From NCBI GenBank assembly GCA_963682055.1, contig OY821748.1, positions 6,610,843 through 6,674,842 on the forward strand: a stretch of 64,000 nucleotides of DNA, given 5' to 3'. This stretch comes from Primula veris. Lineage: Eukaryota > Streptophyta > Magnoliopsida > Ericales > Primulaceae. The notes beneath the pieces are model-generated. The model saw only the letters and a list, made by a program, of their open reading frames with translations. It had not been told where the DNA came from and searched no databases. The translations under genes and the position numbers were made by a program. Below, piece after piece: positions 11,794-23,928 of the stretch (positions are counted from its first letter, which is position 1; each line of letters begins with the position of its first letter).

Positions 11794-11860
11794 GCTATAT
11801 ACATAAATGGATTGACAATTGTCACAATTCTAAAACTAAAGAAAAAGCAATTTGGGGACA

Positions 11861-14800
11861 ATGTTAAGGAAACTAGCATTGTGGCTATTGGTCTCGTCGT
11901 TTTTCTTTCCCTATTCTTTTGCTGACAATGGATACGGGCGTTGCGATTGCAACGATCAGTCGGAGGGTTTTTGGAGTGCGGAAGTGATAATGCAAGGCCA
12001 AAGAGTGGGTGATTTCTTGATCGCCATCGCGTATTTCTCTATCCCAATCGAGCTTTTGTATTTTGTTAGTTGCTCAAATGTTCCTTTTAAATGGGTTCTA
12101 GTCCAATTCATCGCCTTCATCGTCCTATGTGGCATGACTCACTTTCTTAACGGGTGGACCTATGGGCCCCACCCCTTCCAACTCATGCTCGCCCTTACCG
12201 TATTCAAGTTCCTCACCGCATTAGTCTCGTTTGCCACAGCAATCACTCTGATTACCTTAATACCCCTACTCCTGAAAGTAAAGGTAAGTTACTAAGCAAT
12301 GATAATATAGTGTGCTACACTGCTTATTGTTATGAAAAGAATCATTTCTCTGTATATTTTATTATCATTATTTAAATTGATTTGGCATTCAAGGGACGAG
12401 ACTAGAAAGTTCAAATGAGAGGGGTTGATATTCTATATATAATTTTTTCCATAGTATGTGAAGTTCAAATGCCAATCTTTAGAGATTTTAATCAAAATAC
12501 ATTGCAAAAAACTTACTTTCTCGCCATTTTTTATCAAAATGAAAGGGCCTACACCTAGTACCTTCTCTGGGCATCCAGATGAATTTTTTTACTTGGAATT
12601 GATTTTGACTTAAAGATTTATGCACGCCTATTTAAATAATCTTGGTTTCGCCACTAATAGGTGAGGGAGTTTATGCTGAAGAAAAAGACGTGGGACCTTG
12701 GGCGAGAGGTTCGTATCATCAAGAAGCAGAAAGAAGCTGGATGGCACGTTCGTATGCTTACGCAAGAGATACGCAAGTCTCTCGACCGCCACACGATTCT
12801 CTATTCAACCCTCGTAGAGCTCTCAAAGACCCTCGATTTGCAAAACTGTGCCGTGTGGATGCCTAACGAAGGCAAAACTGAGCTTCATTTAACCCATGAA
12901 CTAAAGCCAAGGACGAGTAATTCAGTCATTCCAGCTATTATTCCTATTGATGACGTGGACGTGAGGAGCATCAAGCAGAACGATGGTGTAAAGCTCCTTG
13001 AGCCGAACTCCGTATTGGTGTCCGCGAGTAGTGGCGGGGGATCTGATCCTGGTCCAGGGGCTGGGGTTAGGATCCCGATACTAAAAGTATCGAATTTTAA
13101 AGGTGGGACTCCTGAGCTTGTGCCTTTTTGTTATGCGGTGCTTGTTTTGGTGTTACCTGGGGATGAGCAAGGACGGTATTGGAGTAACCAAGAGCTTGAT
13201 ATTCTTCGTGTTGTGGCTGATCAGGTACGTTTATTTGTTTTCTAGAGTTCATTCTTAGGAAGATAATGATACGATTATGCTTGCACACACTATTAAATGC
13301 CCTAAAATAAAATATTTACAAAGAAATCCGCTTTCTGGATAAGTCGTCTTTTATCAATTTAGTTTATAAGAAGAGAAGCAATTTCCGTCACTTATAAAGT
13401 ATGTATACAGAAGGAAAATGTTTTTGTGCCGGGAGAATTCATCGAAAGGGGCTGTTTTATGATTTGAGAATTTGAATCATACTGAAATAAGATTAGCGCA
13501 TCCCTCTCGGTGTGTATATCAGTACTCTGTCCAGAAATACAAAATACCATAATAGAAATTATTTTGGCAAAACAATACATGTGATATTACATGAAATAAG
13601 CAATAATTGGAACAGGTTGCTGTGGCTTTGTCTCATGCGTCAATTCTAGAGGAATCTCAGAACATGAGGGATCGTCTCGTGGACCAAAATCGGGCCTTAC
13701 AGCAGGCAAGGCAGGACGCCATGCTGGCGAGCCAGGCCAGGGTTTCATTCCAAAAAGTAATGGGAGATGGGATGAGGAAACCAATGCATTCAGTTTTAGG
13801 CCTACTATCGGTGTTAAAAGACGAGAATTTAGACCCCAAGCAAGAAAAGATTGTACATACGATGGTTAGGACAGGAAATGTAGTTTCTACCCTTGTAAAC
13901 GACGTGGTGGACATCTCTACTAGGGATAACGGAAGGTTCCCTTTAGAGGTTGGTCCTTTTGGGCTCCGTTCAATGGTGAAGGAAGCCGCATGCGTATCGA
14001 AGTGCTTATGTATCTATCGTGGGTATACATTTGTCGCTGACGTGGACAAGTCCTTGCCGGATGAGGTGGTGGGGGACGAGAAGAGGGTATTTCAGGTAAT
14101 TTTGCATATGATTGGGAATCTGTTGAGAGAGAATAGCGGGGGAGGTTTAGTAACATTACGGGCTTGGAAGGAGGGTGGCGCCCACGGGACTGGGGAACAA
14201 AGGTGGCAAGCGTGGAGGACGAGCTCGTCGGATGGTTATGTAACGGTTAAATTTGAAATCGGGATTAATAATCATAACTTGGAGGGATTAGTTCCGGTGG
14301 TGAATTATGTTCGTAGGTATAATAATCAGGCGGTTGAGCAAGGGTTGAGCTTCAGTGTCTGCAAAAAGCTTGTACAGGTAACATAAATTTTTCGTTTTAT
14401 TTAATTTTTTGATGAGTTTTTTCTTAGTTTAATTATCTTCTCAAGTAATGAAGTTTCGGAATATGAACGGAGCTAATAAATCTTATTATCAGAGAGTATG
14501 TGAACACAAACTTCCATTAAATAATGTGCAACCCCTATATGCAGTATCCGAGATTGTGAGTAGCATGTCTTGGACAGCATAAACAGCTGCTTTTGTATAT
14601 GAACATATACATTTGTTGGTGCTAGTTTAGTTCTTGTCAGGTAGGTTGAATTATGCCTTTTTTGCAGCCAATAGCATTTCATTGACGCAGTGAAATCAAT
14701 TTAAGTTGTCTTTGCAAATTTGTCGATTAATTTGCGAGCGGTGACATTCATTTTAGGTGCCGTATACGACAATTTAGCACTTTCTAAGTTCAGCATATGA

Positions 14801-15708
14801 CTTCTAGTTCTTTTAGGTATACATCTTTTCGACAATATGGTTGTTTTAGGTTTTATAGACAACATTTAGTACATAAGCAAAGAGTTGACAATTTGGTAGT
14901 TACAGATCTCATTTGCAACAATTTTAGGTCCGTATACGACAATATACAACTCTGACCTACGCATACGACAATTTTGTACCTCTAAACTTCCTCATGGCAA
15001 TCTATTACCTTAAGTTCCGCATACGACAATCTAGTTTGCTTGAAATCACGACAATTTAGTATTTTTTTTCCTGTTATCTTAGTTTCGTATACGACACTTT
15101 CTTCCCTTTCATATCTTCTAAACGTGAATTAATGTCTTGCCTAAGACTATATTTGTCTTAATGATCAGTTAATGCAAGGAAATATTTGGATAGTACCAAA
15201 TCCCGAAAAGTTCGACCAGAGCATGGCCCTCGTTCTTCGCTTTCAAATCTGGCCTTCAGTCATGAAAAAAGGCATCTCCGACCCAGGCGAAACTTCGAAC
15301 AACCAGCAGTCTCTCTCTCTTTTCCGAGGCCTCGAGGTTCTCTTAGCTGACAGCAACGACACCAACCGAGGGGTAACAAAAAAGCTACTACAGAAACTTG
15401 GATGCTCTGTGACAACAGTGAGGTCAGGTATCGAGTGCCTTGGTTCTTTAGGTCCCGGTTTCTCTCACTTTCAGGTTGTGATATTGGATTTCAATCTTCC
15501 CGACTTGGACGGTGCTGATGTGGCGATGAGGATTAGGAAGTTTCGTAGCAGAAACTGGCCTTTGATCGTCGCGTTAGTCGCTAGTGGCGACGAACAAGTT
15601 CTTGAGAAATGTTTTAAAAGCGGAATAAATGGAGTAATTCGAAAACCGGTTGTTTTGCAAGGGATTGCAGACGAGCTTCGCAAAGTGTTTTCGCAGGGCA
15701 GTATTTAG
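11861..15708 (+). CDS. ETR2: ethylene receptor, subfamily II, ETR2-like
   Basis: Exons 11861-12283, 12661-13224, 13616-14377 and 15169-15708 join in phase 0 at GT-AG sites to give 762 residues, close to the usual 760-775. In order: hydrophobic N-terminal segment (1-21), dimer cysteines 28 and 30, three membrane helices with the copper and ethylene ligands Cys90 and His94 (LCGMTH), GAF domain (about 160-320), kinase-like domain (about 370-590) and a receiver (about 635-755). REFMLKKK after the helices and the CKKLVQLMQGN join fit ETR2 better than EIN4. The phosphorylatable His is Asp380 (GDGMRKPMH), so it is not a classical histidine kinase. In the receiver the phospho-acceptor Asp690 and Lys742 are present, but position 645 is Ser and 720 is Val where acidic and Thr residues are usual. 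Family members sit in the ER membrane and repress ethylene responses through CTR1 until ethylene binds. An AATAAA at 15762 may be the poly(A) signal. Confidence 0.95.
14755..15095 (+). repeat. degenerate short repeats in the last ETR2 intron
   Basis: A motif close to CGTATACGACAATTTAG returns about seven to eight times at irregular spacings of 30-60 bp (for example near 14761, 14933, 14963, 15022 and 15084). It looks like an old, decayed minisatellite confined to this intron. Confidence 0.65.
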
Positions 15709-17509
15709 TCAGATGATATACAAAAAAATCAGTTAGTTTTTGTTCTCTTTCCTTTTCGGTAAATAAAACTTTGCTATGATAGGTGAATGATCCTTGAAAG
15801 ACAGATGGTAAATTAATAGTACAGCATCTAATAGGAGAAAAAAAAATTATGTAACCATTTATTTGGTTACCGGTTTATGGTTTGAACATTGTAGAGCTCC
15901 GTTCTAGAGGCCTAAATTAATTTCTAATTTAAGCTTGCTTTTTGGTAGTTTTATTTATATTTGCTCTTGTTTAGTGTCTGATATTTAAAGTTAAAATGTT
16001 TCATGATATATTGATATATGAGTCGGACAAATATAATAAAGCTATGACTCTCGGCATTCTCGCCCTCCTCTCCTATGCAAAATTTATGTTGGAGTGCGGA
16101 ATTGGTGTATGCCAAAACTCTTGTTATACATTGCAATACTTGTCTATGGTACAATGCATAGCTTGTTGCCTTCGATTTTTGAAGTGATCGATGGTACACT
16201 GTTTCATTATTTTGCTCTACCGAATTATTGGATCGTACAATTATTGTATTTTAGTTTTGATAATTTAAGCTACCTTTCTAAACAGGCCAAATGCCTGAAA
16301 TGTGTAAACATGGTAGCAACTCTAAATTGCTAGTAGTTTTGTGCAATAATGGCATCTACAGCTGTATGTTCAATAAAGCTATTCTTACTAGTACTATTTT
16401 GGTGGCCTGATTTGGATAAATAGAGCATTGAGTTTGCAACTTTACATTAGCCAGGATTTGATTTGTTGGTTATTTTCTTATAGGCAAAAGCTACTATTTG
16501 ATCAACTATGATTGATATTTGCCCGATCCCACAATAAATTTGCTAGTGCTAGTGTTAAGGTGGTCGATTAAACCTACTAGTTAACATGCTCCACATGGTT
16601 GGTGAAGAGTCGTTCTCGAGCTCAGTCCGGCAAGTGCTTGGTTGAGCACAGCTTTAGCAAAACCTGCAATCAAAACAATTCACAATTTTTTCAAAGTTGT
16701 TTGTTGAACTACTGTACCTTAGTTCCATTGGCCATGTTTACTTAAGGTCACGTTTGTTTTATGAAAATTGGGTACCACTATACCGTGCCTGATTGAATGT
16801 TAAAATTGGTGGTCAAGTATTCCATAACTGTGAAAACGTTTTTAGATCTATCCATATGTTCTATTTATAAATAGACATTTCCAACAAACCATGTGTGGTA
16901 AGATGGATAGTTGGGATTGCTTGCTTGTGAATGTTCTTGGCTATTACTCACCTATTTTCTCATCATCCAAACACCCACAATCCCATGCCCATCCCCCTAA
17001 TCTACAAGCACATGCAAAAAAAACGTGATGTGTTAGTTATAAAGCATTGACAATGAGTAGAGGTAAAAGTCGATAGAGAATTCTATGCTTTCAAGTTTCA
17101 AACCAAAAAAAAATCAGATTAGTAAATAGTACAATAGTAATATCAGGAACAATAATTCACACTAAGCTATCTCACCAAGATGAATAGGATTATCAAATCA
17201 TTGGAACAACCAGTATTGCTTCCTCTTTTATTTCATCAAATTTTATAAAAAAATTATACTTTTTCTTATTTTACGTAACACTTTTACATTTATCCAAAAT
17301 ATCAATTTTTCTAAAAGTTTCCTTATTTTATTCTCTCTTTCTAATTAATAATAAAAGCACCGATTGATCTATAAGTTTTATGGCTCGTTTGCTTGCGGTA
17401 TTAATAGTAACGGAACTATGAATACTTTCGAACTATGGCGGGATAAGAAATGAATATGAGATATTTTATGTTACAAAAGATAAACATGATACATGTTATA
17501 GTTTTTTTT
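15709..17509. other. ETR2 3' flank and intergenic DNA
   Basis: Beyond the probable 3'UTR no further coding exon or element was recognised. Confidence 0.5.
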
Positions 17510-17927
17510 GGGAAAATTGTTAAAATGGTACACAACCTATTAACTTTTAGTGATTTGGTACCCAGCCTAACATAATTTTTAAATTGGTACCCAACTTATA
17601 CATTTCGCTCTAATTTGGTACCCAACCTAACACTTTTTCTAATTCGGTACCCAACCTAAATTTTTTTTTCTAATTTGGTACTCAACCTATGCATTAAAAA
17701 CCGATGATCGAAGACAAATTGAGTCCCTTAATTGGACTGTATACGTATAGGTTGGCTATCAAATTAGAGCGAAACGTATAAGTTAGGTATCAAATTAGAA
17801 AAAGTATTAGGTTGTGTATCAAATTAGAGCGAAATGTATAGGTTGGGTACCAAATTAGAAAGTGTGTTAGGTTGGGTACCAAATCACTAAACGTTGATAT
17901 GTTAGGTACCATTTTAGCATTTTTTCC
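17510..17927. mobile_element. Mutator-type MITE with long inverted repeats and subrepeats
   Basis: The left end GGGAAAATTGTTAAAATGG and the right end read inverted (GGAAAAAATGCTAAAATGG) match, and pairing continues for nearly 200 bp per arm. Each arm is built from repeats of AATTTGGTACCCAACCTAA about 30-50 bp apart, inverted in the right arm. A 9-bp direct repeat, GTTTTTTTT, flanks it (17501-17509 and 17928-17936), as expected for Mutator-like transposition, although its T run makes it weak evidence. No transposase is encoded. Confidence 0.8.
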
Positions 17928-17936
17928 GTTTTTTTT

Positions 17937-18688
17937 TATAAAAGTCAAAATAATTCTAAAAATATGAATAAAATTAGGGTGACTACACCATGCTTGATGT
18001 TATGGGTCAAAAAAGAGACAAGAGTTGGATAATTTTCTTGGGTTCGATAATAATGAGAAATGAGAATAAGAAACCATGCATGAATATTGGTACGTATGTA
18101 TGTATGTAGACACACTTTTCTTTTTGTATTCAATGGAATTATGATAATAGGACCCCCCATACACATTTCGCTTTCTTTTTTTTCCTCAGCTGCCACCCAT
18201 GATTAAGTTATCTAAGATATTTCTGGCCCCCATTAGAAAGAGATGGAATAGATTTGACTTACCACGTCATTGAGCTAATGTGACAGAATATTTTATGTTG
18301 GTACGAATATATCATTTTCATACTGGGGAATATTTTTAATTAATTAGTGTAATGGTGTGAGAATTAGATTCTTTGGATATCTATTTATGTGATAATGGAG
18401 AAACAAATATAAAGATTCCACAAGGCCTCAAAAAAGAAGTTGGTCGTTAATAAGACTAGATGATAGATATGATGAATAAAAATTTCTACAAAGAAAAACT
18501 TAATTAGGCATTTAAATTGTGTTTAGTATTTTTAATTTTAATTTAATTTCATCATCTTTGATGTTTTATTTTGTCTTATGTTCTTATTTGTCATATACCA
18601 CTTTTTGGCCGTCAATGCCACCACGCAATATTTTATTACTATTATGGTTTCTACAAAGAGTGCACTGAAAATTTTGAATGAAAATTTT
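17937..18688. other. intergenic, AT-rich, no gene seen
   Basis: Nothing beyond AT-rich DNA was recognised. Confidence 0.5.
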
Positions 18689-18911
18689 GTTCAAAATTTT
18701 CAATTAATTGTTTACTACAAGTTTGACCCACCAATAACTTGTATAAAATTATCGGAATGAAAATTTTCAGAAATTAATCATATAGTTTAAACATGAAATT
18801 ATATGATTTAAGTGTGAAATTTTTTATTTCGACAATTTTGATACATGTTATAACCCGATCAAAATTAAACATAATTTTGTAAATTACAATTAATTAGGGA
18901 GGGATGGAGTA
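18689..18911. mobile_element. Stowaway-like MITE, copy C
   Basis: The right end GGGAGGGATGGAGTA is the family terminus. The left arm (CAATTAATTGTTTACTACAA) pairs with ATTACAATTAATTAGGG on the right. The body shares the AATCATATAG and GACAATTTTGATA blocks with the other copies. The left border is approximate. Confidence 0.68.
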
Positions 18912-19083
18912 AAATCTTCCTCTAAGTAAAAATAATGATGAGTACGTAACTCAATTCTGCTGGAATGAATATTTAAAATGAAATTGAATGTTAATGATAC
19001 TTTTCGGCTTTGGCAATAGAAATCTTGACAAACAACTTAACTGTAATAGTTACACCTTAGGCTAATTGGACAATGTTACCAAC

Positions 19084-19307
19084 TACTCGTTGTTATTTAA
19101 TTATCTATTACGAAACTACTTGTAATGTCAATAACTTGTATTAAAATTGTCGGAATGAAAATTTTCAAAAGTTGATCATATAGTTCAAATGTTAAATTTT
19201 ATGATTATATTTAAAAAAATTATTTCGACAATTTTGATAAAAATTTTAAACCGATCAAAATTGTACATAGTTTTATAATGGATAATTAAATGGCAATGAA
19301 CAAATAG
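19084..19307. mobile_element. Stowaway-like MITE, copy D
   Basis: The left arm TACTCGTTGTTATTTAATTA pairs with the inverted right arm (CTATTTGTTCATTGCCATTT), and the internal palindrome is that of copies A-C. The right border has drifted from the TACTCC consensus. Confidence 0.68.
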
Positions 19308-19587
19308 TTTTCTAAAAAAAAATAGATAGACTAGTACCGGAGGTATAGGATTAATTTGTTTAATACTTTAATCATTCATTGAAACTTGAAAGGATTAAAA
19401 GGCTTCAAGGAGTAATTATTGGATGATGCAAACGAGACAAAGAGTGAAATTACGTACCAGTAGATATAAGAAGAGTTCGAACTGAGGTTGAGGGGAGTAA
19501 AATTAAATTTTGTTGCACCCTTTAGACTTTAATTATACAAATAATAGTGTATTTTTGTTTTTTCTTTCCATTTATATTTATCCAATG

Positions 19588-20530
19588 TGTTAGATCCTAG
19601 ATCCGAGATTCTAATGACATATTTTTTGTCATTATATTGGAAAATCTAGTTTTATATATTCATAATAAACTCTCAATATAAAGACACGTATTGTGTAACG
19701 ATCGTGTTCAGGTTGTGCATTCAGTTGCAATCTCAGTTGCAACCGAGACAGCAGCTGACTATACTAGACATATTTTGTAATATTCGGTCAAATATATTCT
19801 AGAAGACTCAAAATGTGTTGAGCAGATGATTTGAATCTATCTCTGAATGATATAAAGAATATATTGAATATTTTTTCTTATTAAAATAAAAGATTTAAAA
19901 GGAAATCTCTTTATCAACTAATCAAAGAAAAAATTCTTTGGAGATAAAAAAAGAATATATTTTGAAGACAATTAAATTAAATATATTTATAATTTCGAAT
20001 TAAACAAGATCTGATTTGTTAGAAGTTAAAAACTAATTAACTATAAAATATATATTTGAAGATCTCAAAGTCGAGGAAATATTTTCCTTAATAATCAAGT
20101 AAAAATATTTTGTAAATGCTATATATATATAAATCTTATTAGGATTTAATATTTCGTGTGTTGAATACAATGTATATATACTGATGTTATAGATCAACAA
20201 CACCCGTTGTGCATGAGAGATAAACAAACTTAAAATGCCATTAGAGATTGATAGTTGTGAGTTGTATATAGTAAGATATGCATATACGTGAGTAAGTAAT
20301 GGTATTGTAAGTCTCGAGTCTTATCATTGATACTTTCAATATCAATAAAATTGAGTGAGGACTCCGGAGATGTAGACAATGTGATCATGTCGAATTCCGT
20401 TTAAAAACGTCTCGTGTTCAATGTTTTTTTCTTAACTTCATTATATTCGTCAGTTGCAACTATGGTTACAACTGTGGTTGCAACTGAAAATGCGTAACTG
20501 CACTTGAAACTTCGGACATATATTTTTTCA
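19588..20530 (+). repeat. 5' LTR of the small copia-like element
   Basis: 943 bp, TG...CA. It is about 100 bp longer than its partner because of indels. It contains CAGTTGCAAC-type short repeats near both ends. Confidence 0.85.
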
Positions 20531-20815
20531 ATTGTTATGAGAGATTCATATTAAACTTTACTTAGTGTGGATCATGTATTCTGAGAATATGAAGTTAATA
20601 AGCGAACAAGAATTTTTATATAAACCTCATACTTGAAGGTAAACTGGAATATTATACTTTATGAAATATTATATTGATATTCATCAAATAGCAATAATTA
20701 CATGTATGAGATGGTTATAATTCTGAAGAGATGAGAAGTTTCAATTGAGGAGGAGTTTTGGTTATAATCGATTCCGCAATTCAAATTTTTTACCAAAATA
20801 ATTGCAGTGGGAGAT

Positions 20816-21656
20816 TGTTAGATCATAGATCCGAGATTCTAGTGGCATATTGTTTGTCATCGTATTGGAAAATATAATTTATATATTCATAATAAACTGT
20901 CAATATACAGACACGTATTATGTAACGATTAAGTTCAAGTTGTGCATTCAGTTGCAACCGAGACAACAACTGACCATGCTTGACAGATTGTGTAATATTC
21001 GGTCAAACATATTCTAGAAAATCCAAAACATGTTGAGCAAGTCTAGACAATTTGAAACCATCTCTGAATGATATAAAAAATATATTGAAAAAAAAATTCT
21101 TATGGAATAAAAAAATTAAAAGGAAAACTCCCTATCAAGTAAGAAAACATCAAGGAAAGATTTTTTGGACATAAAAAAAAATCTTGAAAACAATTAAATT
21201 AAATATATTTATAATTTCGAATTAAACAATATCTGATTTGTTAGAAGTCAAAGACTAATTAATTAGAAAATATATATTTAAAGATCTTCAAGTGAGAAAA
21301 GGAATGAGAAAATGAAAGAAGATAACATAAATATTTTTATTAATGATTAAGTTAGAATATTTTGTAAAGCCTATATATAAATATTATTAGTATCTAATAT
21401 TTCGTATGTTGAATACAATGTAGATATACTGATGTTATAGATCAACAACATCCGTTTTACATGAGAGATAAACAAACTTAAAAATATCGTGATGGGCTCC
21501 AGATATGTAGACAAAATAATCATGTCGAAATCCGTTTAAGAACGTTTCCTGTTTAATGTTTTTTATTAACTTCATTATATTCGTCAATTACAAATGTGGT
21601 TACAACTGTAATTGTAACTGAAAACGCGTAACCGGACCCGGACATATGTTTTTTCA
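20816..21656 (+). repeat. 3' LTR of the small copia-like element
   Basis: 841 bp, TG...CA, preceded by the purine tract and followed by the CAATG target duplication. Confidence 0.85.
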
Positions 21657-22060
21657 CAATGGAAAATCAAATCTAAATACATAGAATTATCTTTGTTATA
21701 TCGAGGTGTACTGTCGTACTGCTAGATTCAACTATAGCTAAAGTTGCAGATAATAATACTAGTACTGAAATTTGAATAAAAAAAAGGTAGTGTAAAGAAG
21801 AGGAGGGTTCTCAACTCAAGAAACAACTCATCAATTATTTCTTTTTTTCTGAATCAACAACCACTTGAAGTCCTGAAAGGTGAAGTTTTGTGCCAAGGGC
21901 TCTGTATCTCAAATCTAATTATAATAAGATGCTAAAATTTAGGCTTTTGATGGCATGATATTTCACATGAAGAGAATCTAGTAAGTGTCTTGAGAGTGAG
22001 GAAATATTTAATTTATTATCATATTATTTTTTAATATTGATGATGAGTTTATCACCGGTG

Positions 22061-22256
22061 TATTATAAAATAATATTCGATTTAATGAGAGTCAAAAGCT
22101 GTAACAAATCTGTCGATAATTTAAAAAGCTGTCACAAATCTGTCGCAAATTAACTAAACTGTCACAAAGCCGTCATAAAAACCGTCGCTAACAAGCTCGT
22201 AACAAAAAATACCGTCACTAATCCCGTTACTATTTAAGTATTTTTTTTTTATAATG
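22061..22256 (-). mobile_element. CACTA-type MITE, GTGACGG family, decayed copy
   Basis: Read inverted, this aligns along its whole length with the intact copy at 49351-49544, including repeated GTGACGG, GACAGATTTGTGAC and TTTGACT blocks. Its ends (TATTATAAAA and TTTATAATG) have drifted from CACTACAAAA, and no target duplication remains. Confidence 0.72.
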
Positions 22257-23923
22257 ATCCTTGCATGACTCGGACATTTTCATTTTATCCTTGTCATAGA
22301 GAATACAGTGTTACAAAACTATACCGTTTATTTACGCATTTCTCGTCTTTCTTAAACTTTTTAGAGCTTGTTTTAGAGGCTGTGATATTTATGAGTTTGT
22401 TATTTTTATTAATAATAACGATAACTCGGTTACTTTGCTATAAAAATGAAAAAAAAAAGGTATAATTTGAAAATTGGTTGTATAATAATTGTCTACAGCA
22501 ACAACGGTACGATTGCTTAACAGGAGTATGTCAGTGCAATGAACTAGGACTGTCTAGAGTTATATACATTAGGTGGCTTATTGGCGAAAATTAACGTGTT
22601 TTTACTCTTCGTAGCTTTCCAATTGTGATTAAAAAATAAATGTTTTTTTTTTGAAAAATCTGTTTTAAATTATTTCATAATTTATGAAAAAATAAACTAA
22701 TTATGTTAATAAGTTGTTTCTCTTAAAAAAAACATGTTAAAAATCAATTGTATTTTATTTGGAGAAGGTGTATTTTTTTTCTTTTCAATTAATTAACCCC
22801 TTTTGTTTGCGAATTTGGGTTGTTATAGTTAGATTTATTTTGCAAAACTTTCTAAGAAGATGGTTTTGACATATATAAATTAGTTTTACAAATAACTAAT
22901 GGTTTTAAAATTAAAATAAGCAAATATCCAAACCATTTTAGCAAAGATAGTGGTAATTGACTAATTATTTTAGATTTGAAACTTCAAACAAAACAAAACA
23001 AAACCGGGATACAGTCTTTTGGTCTAGTCAGGTGATTCCAACTTTAATTAAATAAACACATTATTTATTCCCAGGTAGAATGGAATAGGTCTACACCTGG
23101 AAAATGCAGTGCATCAAGTTTATCTGAATTAAATTAATAACCCATCTTTGGATCTGCCATTATCCGAAGATCTACCTTCACTTTTTTACTTTTATTTTAA
23201 AAATCACAATTATAACATGAAGATATACAATAAATTAATATCAATCGGATTTAGTTGCAAGTGAAAGATAACAAATGGCAATCCTTTTTTTTATTTTTTA
23301 TAATTAATAACCCTCACTTTGGATGTAAATTGTTTCGCAGGTATTAAGAATCGAATTCTAATGATAACGTGATATACCTCACTTTGAAGGTAAATGATGG
23401 GTGTGATATAATAGAGTATTTATAAGTAAAAAATGAGTCATATGTAACACAATTAATGACTTTTGCCAAATGCTATAGGAGGAGTAATATTTATTTCTTG
23501 TAAATAAAACCATACTTGCCCCAAACTAGAAATAATATCTGTAATGTTTCATACTCTCATTTGATGTCAAGTACTAGAAAAATAAGAGAAATAATCGGAG
23601 GCTTAGTAACTTACATTTCTTAATTCTAGGTGCATATTGCGAGTCAAGTCGCCTTTTCCAGCAAAATACAATCACCACAAAGGGTGCTAATTCATACTGG
23701 CAAATGAAGAAGGTGACTTAATTAATTAATTAAAGACTAAGAAGGTGTATATACATATATATTGATATATATCAAGAAAGAAATTAAAAGGTATATCTTA
23801 AAATGAAAAGAACGTCTATCAAAACGGGATGAACCAGGATAAAGGATCATGTTATCAGTGAATGTATGTTGCTGCTGCAAATTAATTTGTTTCTAGGGAC
23901 AAACCTTTTGTCAAGATAAAGAT
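22257..23923. other. intergenic, AT-rich, no gene seen
   Basis: No coding frame, RNA gene or bounded repeat was recognised. Confidence 0.5.
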
Positions 23924-23928
23924 GTTTT

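Larger units (their letters stand above)
19588..21656 (+). mobile_element. small non-coding LTR retrotransposon, copia-like, TSD CAATG
   Basis: Two diverged direct repeats (19588-20530 and 20816-21656), each starting TGTTAGATC and ending TTTTTTCA, enclose only 285 bp. Just inside the left LTR, TTGTTATGAGAG resembles the initiator-Met primer-binding site TTGGTATCAGAG. Just before the right LTR is the copia-style purine tract AGTGGGAGAT. The 5-bp duplication CAATG flanks the element exactly (19583-19587 and 21657-21661). No gag or pol is present, so it is a non-autonomous or internally deleted element. The LTR divergence marks it as old. Confidence 0.88.
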
